Shown here piece by piece: positions 58,972 through 64,000 of a stretch of 64,000 bases of DNA. Source of the stretch: Candidatus Binatia bacterium (GTDB taxonomy: Bacteria; Desulfobacterota; Binatia; Bin18); assembly GCA_022820725.1 (NCBI GenBank), contig JAJEFA010000021.1, positions 186,001-250,000 on the forward strand. The letters are read 5' to 3'. Position numbers and translations under genes: made by a program. A model generated the notes under the pieces. It did not search any database and had not been told where the DNA came from. It saw only the letters and a program-made list of their open reading frames with translations. Each line of letters begins with the position of its first letter. Positions within the stretch are counted from its first letter, which is position 1.

Positions 58972-60105
58972 ATGGAAACACAGAGCAGTCAATACACCGC
59001 TGGAATGCGGCAAGCTGAGCAACGGCTCCTGGACTTCCTGCGGACAATCGAAGCCCATCTCGAAGGGCTCCACATGCACCGGCTGGCCGAACAGAATGCC
59101 CAGTTGAAAGACAGACTCGGAGAGACGGTCGAGGCACTACAAGCGGACTTGGCGCTCTTTTCTCCACCGGAGTCGCTCCAAGAGTTCCACACCACGTTCA
59201 GCAGGGCGGTTCAGCACTGCGCTGACGCCTACGCATTTCTGTTACTTTTCACTGGCCAAGAATTTGCCATGGATTTCCTGAAGGGGCGGTATGAGTTCTG
59301 CCGCGGGAAGTATTTATTGTACGAACTGCGTGCCAAGCTGCCCATCCTCAAACAATACTGGGTTTTCCCGGATGCCCTGGCCTCTCTACCGGCTCTGGAA
59401 ATACAGGCGCCGGACCTGGATGTCCCGGTCGGTGTCATCCGCAAAGAACGGGAGGATCAACGCTCAGCCTATTCTTTATACGTGCCCGAGAATTACACTC
59501 CGCACACCGAATGGCCGCTCATTGTCTGCCTCCACAGCGGCTACAGCCGGGAAGACGACTATATGCTGACGTGGCTCCGGGCCGCAAAGAGCAAGGGCTA
59601 TATGCTGCTCGCCCCGAAGTCAGTACGGGAAACCTGGTCGGCGATTCGCTTACCCGGAACCCCGCCGAATCCCGTTCTGGACCGCCGCTCCATCCGCGCC
59701 ATGCTGGAGGAGGTGTGGGATACCTATGCGGTGGACCGCGAGCGGGTGTATCTCACCGGGTTTTCTGACGGTGGAATTTTTACCTATGTCCTCGGACTGG
59801 CGTATGCGGACATTTTTGCTGGTATCGCCCCGGTGGCCGGGCGGATTCATCCCGCGATTAACCATCTCCTGAAGCGCGGTCAGGGCAAAGACCTGCCTAT
59901 CTTTATCGTGCACGGCGAACAGGACCCGATCTTTAACGTTGCCGTCACCCGACAGACGCACGATGGGCTAACAAAGCTGGGCTATAACGTAACCTATAAG
60001 GAGCTGCCGGATTGGGGCCATGCCTATCCGTACTCGATCAACGAGACGCTGGTGATGCCGTGGTTTGAAGATATTGGGGCAGAGCGGCTACTTGGTTCAG
60101 TGTAG
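58972..60105 (+). CDS. Alpha/beta-hydrolase (esterase/phospholipase-like) with helical N-terminal domain
   Basis: The 377-residue protein has a helical N-terminal half (about 1-140) with YTAGMRQAEQRLLDFLRTIE and no signal peptide. A C-terminal alpha/beta-hydrolase domain follows, with YSLYVPENYTPHTEWPLIVC, nucleophile elbow LTGFSDGGIFTYVLGL (Ser in G-x-S-x-G), acid HGEQDPIF and catalytic His in WGHAYPYS. The latter resembles the PHB-depolymerase/feruloyl esterase-like polypeptides. The role of the N-terminal domain is unknown. It is divergent from the Nramp-like gene and convergent with a TonB receptor. GGGAGGGGGG precedes the ATG. Intact; substrate unknown. Confidence 0.82.
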   Translation: METQSSQYTAGMRQAEQRLLDFLRTIEAHLEGLHMHRLAEQNAQLKDRLGETVEALQADLALFSPPESLQEFHTTFSRAVQHCADAYAFLLLFTGQEFAMDFLKGRYEFCRGKYLLYELRAKLPILKQYWVFPDALASLPALEIQAPDLDVPVGVIRKEREDQRSAYSLYVPENYTPHTEWPLIVCLHSGYSREDDYMLTWLRAAKSKGYMLLAPKSVRETWSAIRLPGTPPNPVLDRRSIRAMLEEVWDTYAVDRERVYLTGFSDGGIFTYVLGLAYADIFAGIAPVAGRIHPAINHLLKRGQGKDLPIFIVHGEQDPIFNVAVTRQTHDGLTKLGYNVTYKELPDWGHAYPYSINETLVMPWFEDIGAERLLGSV

Positions 60106-60146
60106 CACATCAATGCTGCAATAGATCAGTCTGTATACGCTACGAC

Positions 60147-62270
60147 CTACAAGAAATCGTAGCTCACGGTCACGCCACCGTAGGCGTTGATGCCGGCCGA
60201 GGGCTCAAAAAAACGTCCACCCAGCGCGTTCAGGCGGGTGAGGCCGTTATAGCCGTCGTCGGCGATGTTTCGGATACCGACAAAGGGTGCAATCCGGCTG
60301 TTCCCGACGGTCATTTCATAGCCCATGCGCAGATTCAGCACGGTGTAGGCATCGTTCTCTGCCGAGTTGGCGTTATTCACATAGAAGTCATCCACGTGCT
60401 GAATGCTCAACGCGCCGTAGAAGCCGGAGGGATGAGCGTAGAAGAGTTCGGTGAAGAGCTGATGCGGGGGAATGCCCGGCTCGTCTTTCTTATCAAAGCG
60501 CCCGCTCGGGGTGATAAAGCGGTCAAATTCAGCATCGAGGAAGCTATAGGCCAGGGTCCAGCGCAGGCCCTCCATGAGGGTGATATCAAACGCGAGTTCC
60601 AGCCCTTTTCGCTCTGAACGGCCCGCGTTGCGAAAGAAGTTCCGACCCGACTCGCTTTCAAACGCCACTAGTTCGTCATCAATGACAATCCAGAACAGGG
60701 CAAAATTATAGGTGAGGCGCTCCCAGACATTACCGCGCGCCCCGATTTCGTAATTTAAGGCCTGCTGCGGATTCAGGTCAGGATTGAAACCGCCCCCTTC
60801 GTCGGGCCGGGCCAGCTCGGTCGTAGTCGGCACCTGAAAGGCAGTTGAGACATTGGCGTACACGTGCAGATTCTCAAGCGGGCTATACAGAATGCCTCCC
60901 ATGGGACTTATGTGATCGAAGGTCCGTACGCCGGACTGGTCGCCATCTTCGAGAAACTGGTCATTCACCGAAAAACGGACATTGTCGTATCGCAGCCCAA
61001 AACTGAGTTGGAGATTGTCGCGTAGATAGAAGACGTCGTGCAGAAACGGTCCAACGCTGCGCACGTCTTCGTCCTGGTGGAAGCGGCGCTGACCGACATC
61101 CCCTTCGTTATTATCGAACCGGCGTCGATTATCGGACTGCAACTCGACATCAACGCCCAGCATAAAACGATTCCGAAATCCGAAGAAGCGACCGTCATGC
61201 GCGTACTTGACGCTGCCACCGACTCCAAAGCGGTCGAATTTGACCACACCGGACCCGAAGCGGGGTATGATGGGCAGCTTGGTCTCGAACTGACGGAATA
61301 CAGAGTACTGCGTGACCGTAATCTCGTGTCCTGGGAGAAACTGGTTGCGATACACAAAGCCGAGCCGGCCGTGAGTCACCCGCTCGCCCGAATCAAGCAG
61401 GACATTGCGGTCTCGGGCCTGCTCGCGGTCCGCATCGACCTGTGCTCGTGTGATGCCGCCTGGGTCGTCGGCAAAGGGCGCGTCCATAAAGCTCATCAGG
61501 GTGGTGAGGTGGGACGTGGGACTGAACGTGTATTTCACCTTACCGGTCAATAAGACATTTTGCGCGCGGCTGTGATTGCGAAAACCGCCCAGAGACAGAT
61601 ACGAGGCGTTGAACATATAATTTAGGTTGCCGGCTTGGCCCCCCGTTTTTGCCTGATATTTCTGGAGGCCAAACGACCCTCCCATCAGGCGCGTCTCAAG
61701 AAACGGTGTGGTCGGGCCGTCCTCGGTAATGATGTTGATGACGCCCCCGGACGCATTGCCGTACAGCGAAGAAGAGGGCCCGCGCAAAACCTCAATCCGC
61801 CGGGCCGCCCCAAGATCGATATTGTCGAGTTGGGTTTGCCCATCCGGGGAGGTTTCCGGGATGCCATCAACCAGCACCTTGACCTCACGCACTCCAAAGG
61901 CGGTCCGGGTGCCGAAGCCACGGATTGAGAGACGGAAATCTTGGGCAAAGTTCGCGCTATTTTGGGCAAAAACACCAGGAACGCGGCTGAGCGGCTCCTC
62001 AAAGCCGATAGTCGGTAGCCCGAGTTGGATATCTGAGCGGTCAATGACGCTCACCGCTGCCGGTACTTCGGCTAGGGAGGTATTGCTCCGGGTCGCGGTA
62101 ACGACGATGGGCTCAAGCTCGGTTGGGCTTGATGGCTGGGCCTGGGAGCCGGGCATGTCTGAAGCCCCTGGCGAGCCCGTACTCTGAGCGAGTGCTGGGT
62201 TGCGGAAGGCCAAAGACACCCCTAGCAGGAATGGCACAAAGGAAAGAAGAGCTATGGTCTTATTGTACAA
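60147..62270 (-). CDS. TonB-dependent receptor (siderophore/FecA-like), TTG start
   Basis: The start is TTG at 62270 because GGAGGG precedes it at a few bases and the hydrophobic signal (KTIALLSFVPFLLGVSLAF, cleavage near ALA) follows; no ATG fits. The 707-residue protein has the plug with LEPIVVTATRSNTSLAEVPA and VLVDGIPETSPDGQTQLDNI, LRGPSSSLYGNASGGVINII, then a barrel ending INAYGGVTVSYDFL. The Asn-Ala-Ser-Gly-Gly-Val-Ile-Asn block is typical of iron-siderophore receptors of the FecA/PupB/FhuE kind, but specificity is not deducible. It is unrelated in detail to the two larger receptors upstream. No TonB or ExbB gene lies here. Confidence 0.9.
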   Translation of the reverse strand: MYNKTIALLSFVPFLLGVSLAFRNPALAQSTGSPGASDMPGSQAQPSSPTELEPIVVTATRSNTSLAEVPAAVSVIDRSDIQLGLPTIGFEEPLSRVPGVFAQNSANFAQDFRLSIRGFGTRTAFGVREVKVLVDGIPETSPDGQTQLDNIDLGAARRIEVLRGPSSSLYGNASGGVINIITEDGPTTPFLETRLMGGSFGLQKYQAKTGGQAGNLNYMFNASYLSLGGFRNHSRAQNVLLTGKVKYTFSPTSHLTTLMSFMDAPFADDPGGITRAQVDADREQARDRNVLLDSGERVTHGRLGFVYRNQFLPGHEITVTQYSVFRQFETKLPIIPRFGSGVVKFDRFGVGGSVKYAHDGRFFGFRNRFMLGVDVELQSDNRRRFDNNEGDVGQRRFHQDEDVRSVGPFLHDVFYLRDNLQLSFGLRYDNVRFSVNDQFLEDGDQSGVRTFDHISPMGGILYSPLENLHVYANVSTAFQVPTTTELARPDEGGGFNPDLNPQQALNYEIGARGNVWERLTYNFALFWIVIDDELVAFESESGRNFFRNAGRSERKGLELAFDITLMEGLRWTLAYSFLDAEFDRFITPSGRFDKKDEPGIPPHQLFTELFYAHPSGFYGALSIQHVDDFYVNNANSAENDAYTVLNLRMGYEMTVGNSRIAPFVGIRNIADDGYNGLTRLNALGGRFFEPSAGINAYGGVTVSYDFL

Positions 62271-62393
62271 AACTCCCTCCGATTGGTAGGACAAGAGGGC
62301 GTATAGCCTATGGGTGATTTGAGGATTCTGTCAAGTAAGGATACTGTCTGATCCGGTCTCTCCCGGCTGTTTGCATGGGAGAAGGAGCGACCG

Positions 62394-62735
62394 ATGAATA
62401 TTCAGATTTTTGGCCTGAAAAAATGTTCTGAGACTCGCAAGGCCCAGCGCTTTTTCAAGGAGCGTCGGATTCCTTTTCATTTTATTGATCTCAGCCAAAA
62501 AGAAATGTCAAAGGGCGAACTGCGCTCGGTGGCGGCGCGGGTCCCCTTGGAGGACTTGATCGACACGGCAGGCAAGCGATTTGTGGAGAGAGGACTAGTG
62601 CATGCGTCGCTAAACGCCGCCCGGATCGAAACCCTGCTCCTTGAAGACGCTCTTCTCATACGAACGCCCGTTGTCCGCAACGGCAAAGAGGCAACGGTCG
62701 GGAACTGTCCCGAGGTTTGGAAAACGTGGTCCTGA
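62394..62735 (+). CDS. ArsC/Spx-family thioredoxin-fold protein
   Basis: The 113-residue protein has the ArsC-like fold: MNIQIFGLKKCSETRKAQRF with Cys11 (C-S-E-T, not C-x-x-C), the helix FFKERRIPFHFIDLS, and LLIRTPVVRNGKEATVGNCP, which keeps an Arg of the arsenate reductase family near residue 89. It could be arsenate reductase-like or an Spx-type regulator; in ArsC the single Cys works with glutaredoxin. The neighbours (TonB receptor, MBL hydrolase) do not settle it. Complete. GGAGAAGGAG stands just before the start. Confidence 0.8.
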   Translation: MNIQIFGLKKCSETRKAQRFFKERRIPFHFIDLSQKEMSKGELRSVAARVPLEDLIDTAGKRFVERGLVHASLNAARIETLLLEDALLIRTPVVRNGKEATVGNCPEVWKTWS

Positions 62736-62769
62736 CCGGGACTCGGGTCCGAGCCCCGGCTCTCGACGG

Positions 62770-63540
62770 TTATGCCAGCGGCTCTGGGGCGTGTTTGATC
62801 TGCTGCCACTGGGCCGGGTCATGACCGTAGAGAATCGTCGCGCCTTGTTTGTCTCTCAGGTTGCGTAGCGTACCGAGCGAGCGATACATCTCATCCGTGT
62901 CATAGGCAATCGACGGCAGCATATTCTCATCCATATTGCGCTTGGTATAACAAGCATCCGCGGTCACTACGATGTCCGTGCCTTTGGTGATGCGAATACG
63001 CATGGACTGATGGCCTGGGGTATGGCCATGGGTTGGCAAAAGCACCAGCGTACCATCGTCAAAGATGTCCAGCTCACCGTCTACGGGCTGATAGTTGAGC
63101 GGGTGGTCGTAGTCCTGAGGGTCAAAAAACGCTTTTTCTCGGAGGGCCGGGTCTTTTGACGCTTCCAACTCGTTCTTCTGAACGAGGAATGTTGAGTGCG
63201 GAAAAAACTCGTTCCCGCCCGCATGATCGAAGTGGAAGTGCGAGTTGACCACATAGGTAATATCGTCTGGAGTAAGCTTGAATTTCGCCAACTGGCTGAC
63301 AATTTCCTCGCCCGGCTTGGCGCGGGGGGCAAACGCATCGGCAATATCGCCAAGACGACCCTTGGCATCGTCTATACAGGAGCAGTGCACGCCGGTGTCA
63401 AAGACCACGTTTCCCTTGGGATGGGTAATTAAATAGCTCGGTACCGGGATGGTGATCTGCTCCCCCTGTTCGTCTTGCGGAAAGAAGAGCCGGCTGTCAA
63501 ATTCGAGAAAGCCCACGGGCATAGAGAACACTTGAAGCAT
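62770..63540 (-). CDS. Metallo-beta-lactamase-fold N-acyl homoserine lactonase-family protein
   Basis: The 256-residue protein has the dinuclear zinc motifs in order: VNSHFHFDHAGGNEFF (H-x-H-x-D-H), THGHTPGHQSMRIRI, DIVVTADACYT with the bridging Asp and a late His in LYGHDPAQWQQI. The sequence PVPSYLITHPKGNVVFDTGV at the start is the common beginning of AHL-lactonase (AiiA-like) proteins. AHL lactonases open the lactone ring of quorum-sensing signals, but many family members hydrolyse other lactones or esters. No signal peptide, so cytoplasmic. It lies 29 bases from the convergent ArsC-like gene. Confidence 0.85.
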   Translation of the reverse strand: MLQVFSMPVGFLEFDSRLFFPQDEQGEQITIPVPSYLITHPKGNVVFDTGVHCSCIDDAKGRLGDIADAFAPRAKPGEEIVSQLAKFKLTPDDITYVVNSHFHFDHAGGNEFFPHSTFLVQKNELEASKDPALREKAFFDPQDYDHPLNYQPVDGELDIFDDGTLVLLPTHGHTPGHQSMRIRITKGTDIVVTADACYTKRNMDENMLPSIAYDTDEMYRSLGTLRNLRDKQGATILYGHDPAQWQQIKHAPEPLA

Positions 63541-63610
63541 ACGTCCCTCCTCTTACGCGTCGGTACACGTCGATATGCGGACCACAATGTCAGGTATTGG
63601 ATACGAGGTA

Positions 63611-63662
63611 AAGAGCGGACGTATCCTCCATTAGACATCAGATGCTGGACACGTTTACTCTT
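63611..63662. repeat. Dispersed palindrome, copy 3
   Basis: AAGAGCGGACGTATCC (63611-63626) pairs imperfectly with GGACACGTTTACTCTT (63647-63662). Read on the minus strand it aligns with copy 1 at 36522, including the loop (AGCATCTG against AGTATCTG). It lies upstream of the lactonase-like gene. Confidence 0.7.
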
Positions 63663-63721
63663 TCCAGCCGGGAGGTATGGGCGGACCCACCTTTGGGGTC
63701 GAGAGGCGCAGGGGGGAGGCG

Positions 63722-63750
63722 CAAAAACGGCGGGCTGTGGCACCCGCCGT
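63722..63750 (-). terminator. Rho-independent terminator of the RRM gene
   Basis: On the minus strand ACGGCGGG (63750-63743) pairs with CCCGCCGT (63734-63727), followed by five T. It lies 26 bases after the stop of the RNA-binding protein. Confidence 0.8.
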
Positions 63751-63775
63751 CACTTTGCAGCTGAGAAGACGAGAT

Positions 63776-64000
63776 TTACAAACTGCGCTTTCCGCGACGA
63801 AGATTGCGACGACTGCCCTTTGGCTTTGCGCCGCCCCTCGGCCCTCCCCAGGGTCGTTCAAAAGAACGCTCGCCACCACCCGAAGGGTATGAGGGCCGGC
63901 GGGGGGGACGGTCCTCCGCTTGGTTGACCCGGAGATTTCTGCCGTCGAGTTCGTATCCGTCGAAGCGCTCTACCGCGGCAGGAATGGAGGCGGGGTCGGT
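63776..64000 (-). CDS. RRM-domain RNA-binding protein, C-terminal part (runs off window)
   Basis: Codons read cleanly from position 64000 to the TAA at 63778-63776, giving 74 residues. The first part, AAVERFDGYELDGRNLRVNQ, is the end of an RNA recognition motif (the A-x-x-x-L-N-G-x-E-L-x-G-R-x-L-R-V-N pattern). The tail is rich in Pro, Gly, Arg and Lys (RPPRRPSYPSGGG, GGPRGGAKPKGSRRNLRRGK), as in small bacterial RRM proteins. These bind single-stranded RNA and are often cold-induced. The N-terminal RNP motifs lie beyond the window. A terminator follows at 63722-63750. Confidence 0.85.
   Translation of the reverse strand, partial: TDPASIPAAVERFDGYELDGRNLRVNQAEDRPPRRPSYPSGGGERSFERPWGGPRGGAKPKGSRRNLRRGKRSL

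Noticed and set aside
1..64000. CRISPR array, tRNA or rRNA genes, dif or replication origin
   Set aside because: No regularly spaced direct repeats, cloverleaf-like sequence, rRNA-like stretch or DnaA-box cluster was noticed on reading; a covariance-model scan was not possible.

Overview
The window reads as a chromosomal piece of an uncultured Gram-negative bacterium. Kdo synthesis (kdsA, kdsB), LPS export (lptA, lptB, lptC), TonB-dependent receptors and an AMIN-domain amidase all require an outer membrane. The compact minus-strand order kdsB-pyrG-kdsA-lptC-lptA-lptB-rpoN-ptsN-rapZ-HPr resembles the arrangement known from deltaproteobacterial (Desulfobacterota-type) genomes. Together with the moderately high GC, several families of dispersed intergenic palindromes, and CoA and alcohol-dehydrogenase genes, this suggests a Desulfobacterota, Tectomicrobia or Binatota-like lineage. 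That placement is inference. No rRNA, tRNA or CRISPR array was seen.

Region 1 (1-5.1 kb) is accessory. It holds the 5' end of an Xaa-Pro aminopeptidase gene, three small unknown genes, a PIN-domain gene in operon with an XRE-ImmA type regulator/protease, a DUF2188 gene broken by one amber codon, and a head-on junction of two truncated defence genes: a CBASS-type nucleotidyltransferase on + and an MmeI-type restriction-methylation enzyme on -. A secreted TPR protein follows. I read the stretch from 1.3 to 4.4 kb as the remnant of a defence island.

Region 2 (5.1-19.2 kb) is metabolic: two zinc alcohol dehydrogenases, a VOC protein, a ketopantoate-reductase-like protein, an FMN reductase, a GT1 glycosyltransferase, a crotonase-fold protein, the MeaB GTPase and a 1915-residue protein made of two complete UvrA units in tandem.

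Region 3 (19.2-36 kb) is the conserved core, almost entirely on the minus strand. It runs mutY, kdsB-pyrG-kdsA, lptC-lptA-lptB, rpoN-ptsN-rapZ-HPr, then metK-ahcY-amiC-glnD-xerD behind a recognisable promoter. It links Kdo/LPS assembly, sigma-54 and PTS-Ntr control, PII uridylylation, the SAM cycle, cell separation and chromosome-dimer resolution.

Region 4 (36-46.3 kb) has two tandem ArnT/PMT-type membrane glycosyltransferases, a 1.1 kb repeat-rich gap, a radical SAM protein, a stand-alone SIR2-domain protein (probable defence gene) and a membrane pyrophosphatase of the K+-dependent sequence type.

Region 5 (46.3-64 kb) has a two-subunit CoA-transferase, a CBS-domain protein, a zinc-ribbon protein, two tandem giant TonB receptors, a BCCT transporter flanked by two copies of the 3' end of the neighbouring Nramp-like gene, an esterase-like hydrolase, a third TonB receptor, an ArsC/Spx-like protein, an AHL-lactonase-like metallohydrolase and the 3' end of an RRM RNA-binding protein gene.

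The most notable observations are the truncated CD-NTase/MmeI junction, the DUF2188 amber codon, the double UvrA, the BCCT gene between repeated Nramp 3' ends, and the palindromic repeat families. I did not find a clearly complete new multi-gene system.
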